DNA from: Zygnema cylindricum
Lineage: Eukaryota > Streptophyta > Zygnematophyceae > Zygnematales > Zygnemataceae
Direction: 5' to 3'
Assembly: GCA_037447655.1 (NCBI GenBank)
Contig: JBBHKE010000802.1
Span: forward strand, 1 to 60,452
DNA length: 60,452 nt
This document shows positions 33,700 to 43,916 of the stretch, piece by piece; the first letter of the stretch is position 1, and each line of letters begins with the position of its first letter. Position numbers and translations under genes: made by a program. Under the pieces are notes generated by a model. That model did not search any database and was not told where the DNA came from. It saw only the letters and a program-made list of their open reading frames with translations.

Positions 33700-34383
33700 T
33701 GAAAAGAAAGCTTTAATAAGTCTTAGAAATTTGAGTCTATGACTTAGAATATTTTTGGAATACCAACTGTTCAATATTAACCAAATTTAGTGTGGATTTT
33801 TTGTAGTATCTACAAGAATTGATATCTTTAAGTTAATTAGTGTGTAGGGCCGCCAATGAATGTAGACGTGATAAGAGTCACCCGGATTTTTAGGGTATAG
33901 AAAGTGTTAGTGGACAATTCTAGTCCAAACACTTAGATTTTTGTAAGTAGGGTGTCTGGTGAACCATGTACATATGTTTTAGATGTTTTCTAGATCTTTT
34001 AGATGTTTTCTAGATCTTTTGAGTATTTAGTTCAATTAGGATTGATCAATTCAATACAGAATGTACATTCTACACAAGAATTAAGGAAATGAGAGCACTG
34101 AGTGCAGTTTAAGGTGTTTTATGCTCTATTGTCTCTAATTTGCTTGTAGTACATGTTTGTTTGGTTGAAATACCTCTTTCGTTTGGAGTTACATATCTTA
34201 CACTATAAATCTAGTCTTCTAGGCATTTCTCTTTGGGTTTGCTTCCGCTATCATGTCTGATAATGGCTTAGCTCTTATTGCAAGTGCTCCTATTAGCCCT
34301 AGTGCTCCACCTGCTCCTGCTGGTGCAAGTGTGACTCCTAGTGGGAGTGGATCAAAGCCGAGTCTTAATGCCCATGACCTTCA
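33700..34383 (+). repeat. Second LTR of element 2 plus truncated leader and Gag start
   Basis: Collinear with 28892-29579, including the Gag start codon region (MSDNGLALIASAPISPSAPP here) and the following SPSAPPAPAGAS. It stops abruptly where minus-strand RT sequence of element D begins. Confidence 0.85.
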
Positions 34384-35083
34384 AAAATCTAAGATACTCT
34401 TTTAACTCATTAATGACAGACAACTTTTCACTAATCGTTAAAAAATAATTGACGTATACAGAAAAAACAATTGTCCTCTCCCTCTTCTTTGACATACATG
34501 CCGAAATCTGATGTTGTAAGATCAAAGTCAAAGTCAGTAAGTACCTAATGACGACGAATGTTCCAGGTTCTAGGCACATATTTTATTTTGCACAAGGATT
34601 TGGGCGCCTGTTTCAATCGCAGACGCCATTTTCTTCCTCCCTTTGAAGGCACACCCTTGGGCACTTTTATGTCCACCTCTTTCTCTAACTCTCCATTTAA
34701 AAATGTCATCTCCCCATCCATCTGATGTATATGCTTATTTTAGGCGGCCGCAATCGCAATTAACATTCTCAAAGAGTCGAATTTCACAATCGGTGCATAT
34801 GTTTCTCAATAATAAACTCCCTCTACTTGATGAAAACCTTTACACACCAATCTAGCCTTACATTTTATTATTTACCCTGTAGCACTAGTGTTTGTTTTAA
34901 AAATCCATTCTGCATCAATAGCATTCTTTCCCTCCGGAAGACTCACCTCCTCAAAAGTTAGTTATTGATAATTGCTTTTATTTCTCTATCCCACGACGGT
35001 TCCCACTTATCCCCCCAATCCATAGATCCTCGTGCCTCGGCGTATGATTGGGGATCGTTGGGCATGTTTTCACGCAATGATCG
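34384..35083 (-). pseudogene. Element D reverse transcriptase fragment
   Basis: Follows the UAG in the same frame: DPQSYAEARGSMDWGDKW, TFEEVSLPEGKNAIDAEWIF, FAPIVKFDSLRM-type and MDGEMTFLNGELEKEV segments. The catalytic box reads SVYVNYFLTIS in place of Y-V-D-D, so both aspartates are lost. It ends at KEYLRFL near 34384. Confidence 0.8.
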
Positions 35084-35092
35084 CTACAAGAG
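35075..35092 (-). promoter_or_regulatory. Conserved UAG at the integrase/RT border (element D)
   Basis: On the minus strand CTC-TTG-TAG-CGA-TCA-TTG; UAG occupies 35086-35084. The first codon is CGA where the others have CAA, a single change from CAR-YYA. Frame is kept into RT. Confidence 0.55.
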
Positions 35093-36240
35093 GAAAGATT
35101 CCTTCGAAGCCGGTGAAATAAACTAATGAGAAATTTTGACATTTCCCCTTTTGCAATCAAACGACAAGTGATCCCGTATCGTTCCCTTTGTCTCATGTTC
35201 ACTATTTCTCAATGGTATTTCATTTTTTTTATCATTTGTGAATTTTTCAAATTCGGTTTCTTCCTCGTGGAAAGAAACGATCGGAGATATATAGCTTTTA
35301 AATTAACGAATGTCCGAAGATAATCGAGATTTTTCACTTCGAATTTCGTCATAATTATTTAATTTTTGATGAATGTTGGAATTAAATTTCCCCCTCTTGA
35401 TATTGACAATCAGAACCGCCTCATTTTCGGAATCCAAATCATCGAAATGTGCAAAAGTGAGATTTCACTCTCTTCGAGAAAATCATGCGATGGCGATTTC
35501 TCAGATCGAGAAATTACCGATTTGAGTTTTTCATGGAAATTCACATTTTGACTCTCTTCCACCACATGCCGAGTCGGATCCTACGTGTATTTTTTCAAGT
35601 GCATGAGTTGACCGAAAATTAGTGTCTTTTGATGGGTGGGATATCCAGATCTGACGCCCTTGACTATAAGGTGTGCAGCCGTTGACTTTTTCACCTAGCG
35701 TCAGATCTAAGCCAAACGTGCAACCGGTTTTAATCATGCCATTCAAATTTTGCTCTGATGTATGACACATTCGATGGTGCTATAGCGTCAGATCTCTGTT
35801 GATTTCGACGATCTAACTAATGATGCCGTCACCATTACGTTTGGATTTTGGACGCCTCCCGAAAAGACGATTATGTGTCTAATACTTCGCCTTCGCCAAT
35901 CGTAATGCTGTTAGATGTGACAGTTTTGATCGTTGAATCGCCCAACATGTAAACGCTTACGCCACCTCGCTAAATTTGTAGCATGTTTAAAAGGTTTGCA
36001 AATCCGCCAAGAATGTAAAGTACGTTCAGAAGTTGTATTTTCAGAGATTTGTTTAGATCCACTTGGATCTGTTATAATTAAGTCATGTTGTACGGTATCA
36101 ATTGTATTTACGGAAAGCAATTGACTACTTGCAACCGTAATCCTTTTTGGAATTGTTAAAGAACGCATTTCGTCAAATAACTTGGCGTCAGTACAAACAT
36201 GATGCGAAGCGCATGAGTCCATTCTTTGTCGCTTTGTGTA
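35087..36240 (-). pseudogene. Element D protease and integrase remnants
   Basis: Minus strand: protease MDSCASHHVCTDAKLF (Gly of DSG changed to Cys), then LWHHRMCHTSEQNLNGMIKT and EKVNGC of the integrase zinc domain (35780-35590). The whole catalytic core is missing: the sequence jumps near 35570 to the acidic linker (FHEKLKSVISRSEKS type) that normally precedes the UAG. Confidence 0.8.
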
Positions 36241-38485
36241 TTAGGTGACGACAAATCTTACTTGACGCTTAAAATTGAAAAAGGTCCTTGGTTTGTCTTC
36301 CCCCCTCATTTTATTCCCCTTCACTAACAAAGTGCCCATGGATGCCGAATCGGCCGCCATATCCTCCCCGTCCTCCTCCATCAAATTGGCCACTGCTGCG
36401 TCCACCAAATCTTTCGCCGCCACTATCAGATTTTGCGTTGCATTGGGGAATAATATGTCCCCATTTATCGCAATAGTGGTATTGTTTTTTCTAGTCCGGG
36501 CACGAGGAGGACATATGACCGGTCTTATTACATTGATAACATGTAACTGTTGTTTTTAGAAAGATTTTGTCCTCTTTATGCCTCAGCTGTGAGAGAGAGC
36601 TGTTCAGGACTTAAGCTATTTTTGGTTGAGTTCGGTTCAGTACTTACCGAAATTAGTGTGACAGTGAAGTTGGGAGTTCACGGTTCATTCACACTTGGGA
36701 CACGTGTCGTCACTTGGGAGAATGCGTGAGTATGTCCTCCGTGGACGTACGGAAATTCGGCAGGACCACTGGACTTTGTAAAGTCAATTCTACGGTGCCA
36801 AATCCTCTAATCGGACCGCTGACAGCCGCCGCCAACAAATAGTGACGAGGCGTGACTAGATCATTATCACTTTACGTTGTCTTAACTTCGGTGTAAATAT
36901 TTGTGATAGAATGTTACATGTACGGCTGGAATGCCTCCGTACAGCTTAGTGTAGTTTCGGTGTATAAAAGTAGGACTTAGTGAATTTGATTTTTAGGAAC
37001 AAATGATATGAAAACTGTACACTCAGTTTTATGTAATTTCATTTCTACATATCTCACATATTTGTGAGCGGAATTGATTGAAATTTTGTGTGTGTGTTCC
37101 TTTGTATGTTACCTACATTGTGGCAAACTTTCAGAACCCTAAAAAACCCGTTTTTCTGAAAGTTATAGTCTGTCAAAGTTTCTGTTCAGCCATCGGTATT
37201 TGTGGAAGCTTCCTCTCTTGATTTGTTCTACGATGACTACTGCTGCATCTTCTTCATCTTCAGTGCCAGTAATTGTGTCAGAACAACAGTAAATACAGGC
37301 TGGTCTTGGAAAAGAGGTTGGCCGAGAGATCCCCCCCTCCTTTCGGTGCTTCTTTCCTTTCCTCTAGATCCGCCTCCTCTTCCCCTTCTCCCTCTTCCCC
37401 TACGGGAAAAATTAAGATCTGCGGGTTTTTGAGTGGATGCGTTCAGTTACCCACTCGAGGATGAAGCCTTAGGAGGACCTCCGCAATTTCTTTCGGTGGA
37501 CTTGAGGTAATTCACAATGAACTCGCAACTCGGATTTGTTTGCGCTCATGAAATTTCCTTAAGGTAGGTGAGATTATCGGATAATGCAATGACGAGTCCG
37601 ATCACCTTATCCTCCTCGTTAATAATATGGCCATTGTTTGAGAGTTGCTCCACAATGATTTTATAACGCTTGACTGCATCATCGATCAACTCATTTGACT
37701 TTATTTTAAATTGGAGAAAGTCCGTGTAGGCATATTGCCCTTTGTTTTAAAGACTCTTTTCAAATTGGCCTTCGAGAGCATTCCAACATTCGTGCGCCGT
37801 ATCTCGAGAGAGGAAATGATCATGCACCGATACTGTGCATGATTGCATGAGACCGGTGATGGCGACAAGATTTCCTATTTCCAAAGGCAGCGAGCCTTTA
37901 GATCATCGATCTGCATCTTCTCCTCCCCATTCATGATATTTCAAAGATGACGAAGAATAAGTTGGGCTTTGAAGCATATTTTCCATATTTGATTGTTAGA
38001 TTTATTGACGAGATCGATCTTCCCCTCCATGGAAGGGATCGGTAACTCATCATTGGATTTGTTGTCAAAATCCGAGCCATTCTCAATCACAAATTTTCCC
38101 TTTTGAACGACCTCCCTCAAAGCATCGTCAATCTCGACCCCTCCATCCGAAGCCACCTCAAAAGAATCCAAGACCGGATCCTTCTCCACCTTAAATATAC
38201 CCTTTCGATTTGCATCCAAGATCCGTTTATCTACGAGCGTTAGAAAGCCATCAAATAATTCATTGAGTCGATCTTCGGTTAACACTCCCCGTTTGTTTTC
38301 TCTTCCAATCTTTGTGGAAGTGAGTTAGAGTGAGAAGCCACATCAAAAGTAGCCACTCCTCCGCCGAGTTATTTAACACTCTGATCTGGAGATGAATCGT
38401 ACAAAAACGGTAGATCTGGTGGATCCGGATTTGGAGCAACGATAGGAGAAGGTGTAGAAATTGACTTTTTCTTTTTTCCCCCCAT
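36241..38485 (-). pseudogene. Element D Gag, interrupted by a solo LTR
   Basis: The start ATG at 38485 (minus) gives MGGKKKKSISTPS. The following frame includes LTEDRLNELFDGFLTLVDKR and VENGSDFDNKSNDELPIP-like acidic sequence, the copia Gag core in pieces, then GRGGGSRGKERSTERRGD. After the solo LTR the two zinc knuckles follow (VTCYQCNKTGHMSSSC and HYCDKWGHIIPQC). Stops and shifts throughout. Confidence 0.8.
36548..37288 (+). mobile_element. Solo LTR inserted in element D Gag (741 bp)
   Basis: Ends are TGTTGT...ACAACA. It interrupts the Gag frame between the GRGG linker and the first zinc knuckle. The flanks are GTAAC (36543-36547) and GTAAA (37289-37293), a 5-bp duplication with one mismatch. 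Contains a TATA-like gtataaaag near 36960 on the plus strand. Shares gtacggctggaatgcctccg and taggacttag words with the minus strand of 40986-42075, so both are LTRs of one family in opposite orientation. Confidence 0.75.
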
Positions 38486-38539
38486 GGTGGAAAGAATTGC
38501 CACCTTGAAAACTCTTAATGGAGCACATTAGCTCCAATG

Positions 38540-38976
38540 CCTCTTGAAAGGGTTGATTCACAATATGGTAGATGAAAGATAGAATAAAATGCGCAAGAAA
38601 ATACAGCAACAAGAGATCATTCCAACAAAAGACAAATATATTTCAGCGGGAGTTTTCCCCTCTTATAAAAGGGAAAACGACTAAGTCCTAAATAATCCAA
38701 ACAAACAAATTACTACACGATTGCATGAGGTACAAAATTACGCGCGCGAACTAATCATATCAAGATACCTGCGAAACAACACGACATAATATACGCGGTA
38801 CTACACGAAAACATAAGACAGCGTACAAATATAAAGTACACAAGTACTACGAACTCAAAACAAAACCAAATTATATTTAAACTAACACACAACGCCGAAA
38901 ATAATCACACGCTAACTAACTAATTAATATTACGACGCTCAAAAGAACTGAGACGCAGTATCACAATGTTCTAACA
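38540..38976 (-). repeat. 5' LTR of element D
   Basis: On the minus strand it begins TGTTAGAACATTGTG at 38976 and contains gtctcagttcttttgagcgtcg, matched in the element 3 3' LTR at 45520-45555, and gacttagtcgtttt, matched by 46351-46356 joined to 53197. A TATA-like TTATAAGAGGGG lies near 38675. It is shorter than the element 3 LTR, so it has internal deletions. Confidence 0.75.
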
Positions 38977-39739
38977 ATTCTTTTTTGGTTTTTTTAAAAT
39001 TCTCTAAAACGAACAACTTTTTTTTTATTTTTAAAAAAGACATCCTTTCAAAGGAAAGACTATTATTTTTTCCCGCTCTCCCTTGGTACTGCAAAACCGA
39101 AAAATTCCACACCCAACTTCGTCAATTTTTGGCACTTTTGGCATTTTTTGGATTTTAGGTGTTTGACATTTGCTTCATTTTCGGCATTCTCCAACTTTTT
39201 TATATTGTGGTTACATTTACCATTATTTGAAATGCATATATATATAAATATATACAATTTTTTTTCCTTTTTCTTTTGGTGGCAAGTTTTGCATTGGAGG
39301 CGACGCCTCCGCCCCCATGAGGAGTACTAGGGAGAAGGAGAGAACAGTCTAAGGGGGGGTTAGAGGGAGAGAAATATAAAGAGAGAAAGAATAATCTGTC
39401 GAAGGAATATCCACTTCGAAATCCACACGTGTGTAACGCAATAAATGCTGGTTCCGCCAGTGCGCCATTTATTGCCGTAAATTCGCGTTCATTGTCGTAA
39501 ATTCGGTTTGAGGCGCTTGCATACACAATCGGCCGGGTAGCTCAAGTGGTGGAGCTAGTGTACGCCTAACACAAGGTCTCGGGTTTAATTCCAGGCTTGG
39601 CCATTTTACAAAGTTTTCACTTTGGCGCCCATGGGATATGTTCAATATCGCCGATCCTCAACACAGTCTAATAGGGGTAGAAGGAGAGAGAGATGGAGAG
39701 AGGGAATAGGTTAGAGGGAGAGAGAAGGAACAGTCTATA
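38977..39739. other. Spacer between head-to-head copies, AT-rich then GA-rich
   Basis: The sequence is T-rich, then contains cgcctccgcccc, two related GA-rich stretches carrying ttagagggagagaaa and ggaacagtcta (39340-39390 and 39665-39735), and the tRNA-like segment listed next. No protein gene is seen. Most of the element 3 5' LTR that should lie here is missing. Confidence 0.45.
39532..39604 (+). other. tRNA-like sequence, probably a SINE head or tRNA pseudogene
   Basis: GCCGGGTAGCTCAAGTGG resembles an A box and ggtctcGGGTTTAATTCC a B box. A cloverleaf can be drawn: acceptor GCCGGGT with GCTTGGC (three wobble pairs), D stem AGCTC/GAGCT, anticodon stem GTGT/ACAC with a 7-base loop ACGCCTA, T stem with one mismatch. 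The loop has C instead of U before the would-be anticodon GCC, and the T loop is TTTAATT rather than TTCGANT, so a working tRNA is unlikely. GA-rich flanks repeat on both sides. Confidence 0.5.
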
Positions 39740-39848
39740 TAATATAATTTTGTCTTTTGTTTGAGTTTATCTCTTCTTGTTGTTCTTGCTTCTGCACTTG
39801 CATTCTTGCTGTCCTTCTTCTACAACACTGTGATCTGATCTTATCCGG
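39740..39848 (+). repeat. Truncated 5' LTR of element 3
   Basis: aatataattttgtcttttg through ctgtgatctgatcttatcc matches 53236-53357, the U5 end of the 3' LTR. The upstream 85-90% of the LTR is absent. Confidence 0.75.
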
Positions 39849-39860
39849 TGGTATCACAGC
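39849..39860 (+). other. Primer-binding site of element 3
   Basis: TGGTATCACAGC adjoins the LTR end; the initiator-Met type core is TGGTATCAGAGC. Confidence 0.75.
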
Positions 39861-39905
39861 TAGCTTGCTCCATTAAGAGTTCTCAAAGCTGCAAGTCTTG
39901 CCGCC

Positions 39906-40985
39906 ATGGGGGGAAAGAAGAAGAAGTCCTCATCCACACCTTCTCCTATTGCGGCTCCTAATCCGGATCAACCGGATCTACCGGATCTGGCCGTTCCTCA
40001 GTCAAGTATAAATTTGCAGGAGGAAGGCTTTAAAGCAACCCACTAAAAGCTTTCAAGGGGTGGTAGCCGAGTGTCTCAATGAGTTGTTTGTGGCTTTCTT
40101 ACTCTTGATCAGCGGATCCTGAAAGAAGTTTGGGTAGAGGAGGAGGATCCGATTTTGAATACTTTGAAGTGGCTGGATGGGGGTTGGTGGTGAGGGAGCA
40201 AAGGGAATGTTTGTGATGAGAACAACTCAATTCGGTAAGAATGGAAGACGAGTTGGAAGGGCGTATGCTACAGTTCATCCAATTTAAGATAAAGTCTAAC
40301 GAATTGATCGATGATGCGATCAAGCGATACAATATTATTCTGGAGCATCTCTCCAATAACGGCCAGACTATTATCGAGGAGGATAAAGTGATCGGCCTCA
40401 TTAAAATCTTACCCGACAACCTTACTTACCTCAAGGAGATTCTTTGGGCTTAAACAATTCCGAGTTACGAATTCATCGTGAATTATCTCAAAACCACCGA
40501 AAGATATCGCGGAGGTCCTCCTAAAGCTTCGGCATCGGGTGGATCTCTGAACGCATCCTCCGAAGAACCCGCGGATCTAAATTTTCTCCGTGGGGGAAGA
40601 GGGTTAACGGGACGAGGAGGTGGATCTAGGGGAAGGGGAAGAAGCACCGAAAGGAAGGGAAACTTTCCCGGTCAGCCTTCTTTCCAAGATCAATCTACCG
40701 TCACTTGCTTTCGATGCAATAACCTGGTCAAATGTCCTCCTCTTGCCCGAACAAAGAAAAACAATGCCACTATTGCGGAAAAAGGGGACATATTAGTCCC
40801 CAATATTACGCAAGATCTGACTTCCACGTCGGCCGCGGCAGTCGCGGCGGCGGCAGTGGCAGATTTGGTGGACGCGGCGGTGGTCGATATGGAGGTGGGG
40901 AACGAGGTGGACGTGGGGGTCGATTCCGCGGCCATGGCCACTTCGTTGGTGAAGGAGAACAGAATGAGGGGAGCGACAATGTAAT
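39906..40985 (+). pseudogene. Element 3 Gag
   Basis: MGGKKKKSSSTPSPIAAPNP starts at the ATG in a gccgccATGG context. Frame breaks follow and much of the central core (the FNG.NY.WK region) is deleted near 40200. RMLQFIQFKIKSNELIDDAI and DNLTYLKEIL are from the later Gag core. GRGGGSRGRGRSTERKG precedes the zinc knuckles: the first is broken by a frameshift after CFRCNN, the second reads CHYCGKRGHISPQYY with the last Cys changed to Tyr. It ends at the solo LTR. Confidence 0.82.
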
Positions 40986-42075
40986 TGTTGTCCATAGCCT
41001 ATTTCAGCAATGGATTACTCACGGAAGCACCACAGACTACCCTTCAAACAGCTGTGTTTGCGACAGCACAGATTACTCCAAAATAAACAAAATCACCTTA
41101 AACTGCACCAATAGGTAGTATACTATAGACACTGTAAGCTCCCAAAGTTACAGCCAAATCAACCAACGAATCTAGAAGATATAAACAGTTGACAGCTTCA
41201 CAAACTAACCACTTAGACTGCTCACAGAACCTTAGAGAGATTCCTGAATAGTATGAAACTTTACACACATATATATTTTATATCATAAAATAACCCCACA
41301 AAGTTTCACATGAATGCACCTAACAGAGTGATCACACCAACAGGTCAAAGATGTAGAAAACAGTCTGCCATTGCTTTGATTTAACTTGACTGTGATACTC
41401 AAAGTATTCTAAGTCCTACAAGTTATACTCAAAGATTTCACTACTGAATGTACGAAGGCATACCAGCCGTACGGTATTTACTATCTACCTAAACTATTGT
41501 AAGTATACCCGAATAGTTCGAGGTATGTCAGACTGAACTACTCTACACTAATAAACTAATTAGCAAAAAGACAAACCTATGTTGTACATAATATTTACAC
41601 CGACATCTCCACAATCTTCGTACGTCAAAAACCAAGCTACCACTAAGTAACCACTAAACAAATATCATTACTCACAATCTATACTAGTTATATTATCCGC
41701 AGCTGCGTCAGCTGCTTTGTCCGTACGGATCACATCAAGGTAACCGCAGCTGCGTTGACTTGTCTGCATCGCAGCTGCTCCGTACTGGCGGATCATATTC
41801 ATCCAAATAACCGCAGCTGCGTTGTCCTGTCTGCGTCGCAAATACGCCGTACCGGCAGTGCATGTTTGAACATTTCGTTTGTTCCACATTGGATCGTTTT
41901 CGCGATCCGTCGTCCATTTGTCAATGCTTAGTCACCCCAGTCAAAGAGTCCCTTTTAGTTATCCGTACGTTCGCTCCCCCAATCCGTGAATCAACTCGAT
42001 CCTCCATATTAAACCCAATTAGCAATTACGCACGAATTGTAGCGTACGCACGAAACTGAGTTTTTCAGAACAACA
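40986..42075 (-). mobile_element. Solo LTR inserted in element 3 between Gag and protease (1090 bp)
   Basis: Ends TGTTGT...ACAACA, flanks GTAAT (40981-40985) and GTAAA (42076-42080). Its minus strand shares motifs with the plus strand of the solo LTR at 36548 (cggtgtaaatatt, gtacggctggtatgccttcg, taggacttag). It is longer, partly because it carries two copies (about 69 bases apart, 41740-41840) of a segment centred on the palindrome CCGCAGCTGCG. Confidence 0.72.
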
Positions 42076-42080
42076 GTAAA

Positions 42081-43904
42081 AACCACCTTTTCAATTTTAA
42101 GCGTGACCCGCGATTTGTTGCATGTTGAAATACTAAACGACAAAGAATGGATCATACATTCGGGCGCTTCACATCAGGTTTGTATGGACGCCACTTTATT
42201 TGACGGAATACGGTCTTTAACCATTCCAAAAAAAATTACTATTGCAAATGGCCAAGTTGTATAACTTGGTACAGTCCGGTACCGTACGCATTGATTTAAT
42301 TACGCTAGATCCAAATGGATTTGAGCGAATCTTGGAAATTCAACATTTGAACGTTCTGTACATTCCGGAAGGATCTGGGAATCTTCTCAGTGTACCGCAA
42401 ATCCACCGAACTGGAGCAAGCGTGTACTCCTTGGGTGACTCACAATAAAAATTGGCAGATGTGATGGAATTACAGTTGGCGAAGGGGAAGTTTCTGATAT
42501 ATTCCATAGTCGATTGTTATGGAAGCGTGAAAGAAATAAACGTAATGATGACGGTATCATTAATAAGATCGCTGAAATAAAAGGAGATCTGACGTTATGG
42601 CACCATCACATGTGCCATACGTCAGAACATAACTTTGAAGCGTATGATTGCCGCCAGTTGCACGCGCGGCTTGGACCTGACGGCAGGTGAAAAAGTCAAC
42701 GGATGAACTAGCTGCAGTCAATGTCGTCAGATCCGAAAACTGCATCCTACCAAGGACACTGAATTTCGGTCAACTCACCCACTTGAAAGAGTACAAGTGG
42801 ATTTATGTGGCAATGTCAAACCTAAGAGTTTAGGAGGAAATAAACATATAATGGTGATTGTGGACGATTACTCCCGGTTCACATGGGTATACCTTCTTAA
42901 AAGTAAATCCGACTCATCCGCAAAACTTGAAGAATGTCATGTTATGGGGCCTGAGCGACAATGTGAGAGAAATTTAAAGGCGGTTCGATCGAATAATGGA
43001 GGGGAGTTCAAGGAATTTGATCGTATTGCAAGAAATGGGGGATCCGACAAGAATTTACGGCATCTTACTCACCGGAATCGAATGGAATCGCGCGAGCGCA
43101 AAAATTGAACACTTCAAGAAATGGTGGGCTCGATGATTCACGGATCGGGAAGGAAGGAGTATTTAAGAGAAGATGGGATCTTAACGGCTAATTATATTTG
43201 TAACCGTTGACTTACCTCTATTTTGGGCTACAATACTCCTCACGGGTTATGGTATGGTCGAAAGCTCTCGTTACATCATTTACGAATTTGGGGGTGTCGT
43301 GCGACGGAGTACATCGAATCGGTAAATGACGAGGTAAATTTTCTTTTCGTAGTTGGTCGGGAATCTTTGTGGGGTATAGCTCCAAAGGGAGTTTATACCG
43401 TGTTTATGATCCGATTCGTCATGTAATTGAAGAAAGTCGTAATGTGAATTTCTATGAGGATCTTAAATTTGCTATTTCTCGTTCCGAAAAATTGTCTACT
43501 AATCATGATTTTGTTGAAGTGAATGAATCTATATCTTTTCCTCATCTCGATGATTCGGATTCCGACAATGAGGTGGATCCGGTCGTCAATGTTAAGAGGG
43601 GGAAAGGTAATTCGGAGATTCTTCCGAAATTAATTAATTTTGACGAGATCCGAGGTGAAAATTCCCGAATGTCTTCGGATAATCGCCGATCTAAAAGATC
43701 TAAATCTCCGAGTGCGTCCTTCCACGAGGAAGAAACCCAAACTGAAAAATCCGCAAACGAAAAAGAAAATGAGGTTCCACTATGAAGGAGTCAACGTGAG
43801 ACGAAGGGAAAGAAGCCGGATCGGTTATCATTTGATCGCAAAGGTGAAATGTCAAAAATTCCAATTATTTTATTTCAGCCGCCTCGGAGGAGGCATTTAT
43901 TTTG
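42081..43904 (+). pseudogene. Element 3 protease and integrase
   Basis: Protease: EWIIHSGASHQVCMDATLF, with the catalytic Asp of DSG replaced by His. ALYIPEGSGNLLSVPQIHR-type sequence follows. Integrase zinc domain LWHHHMCHTSEHN, then frame breaks; the core reads VDLCGNVKPKSLGG (first Asp kept) but VRSNNGGEF, so the second catalytic Asp is Asn. The Glu region is scrambled (HRNRMESRERKN). The end of the frame is SEEAFIL before the UAG. Confidence 0.82.
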
Positions 43905-43916
43905 TAGCAATCATCG
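43899..43916 (+). promoter_or_regulatory. Conserved UAG with readthrough context (element 3)
   Basis: ATT-TTG-TAG-CAA-TCA-TCG; UAG at 43905-43907 followed by CAA-UCA, a match to CAR-YYA. The RT frame downstream is shifted by a small deletion within the next 20 codons in this copy. Confidence 0.6.

Larger units (their letters stand above)
28892..34383 (+). mobile_element. Ty1/copia retrotransposon, element 2 (conventional type)
   Basis: Direct repeats 28892-29579 and 33700-34383 bracket a copia coding region. The purine tract TTAAGGGGAGTAT precedes the second repeat. The repeats begin TGAAAAG and extend beyond the LTR through the leader into the start of Gag, so the right end is an LTR plus the beginning of a second copy, cut at 34383. 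This is a head-to-tail pair sharing an LTR, with the second copy truncated. The exact LTR end and a target duplication could not be fixed. Coding frames contain many stops. Unlike elements 1, 3, D and E there is no conserved UAG between integrase and RT. Confidence 0.85.
34384..38976 (-). mobile_element. Ty1/copia element D, minus strand, 3'-truncated
   Basis: Same family as element 3: the Gag start MGGKKKKSISTPSPIVAPNP matches MGGKKKKSSSTPSPIAAPNP, and the two LTRs share U3/R/U5 words. Reading down the minus strand: 5' LTR (about 38976 to 38540), Gag, solo-LTR insertion (36548-37288), zinc knuckles, protease, integrase with its core deleted, the conserved UAG, then RT to 34384 where it is cut. 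It is missing RNase H and the 3' LTR. Heavily mutated. Confidence 0.85.

Noticed and set aside
36548-37288. A gag start (MTTAASSSSSVPVIVSEQQ) of another element near 37231
   Set aside because: It is followed at once by the end of the inserted segment and lies inside a TGTTGT...ACAACA unit with a near-duplicated flank, so a solo LTR is the simpler reading; it remains possible that the LTR is shorter and a few leader/gag codons follow it.
39532-39604. Functional tRNA-Gly(GCC)
   Set aside because: C33, a mismatched T stem and an atypical T loop make a working tRNA unlikely.
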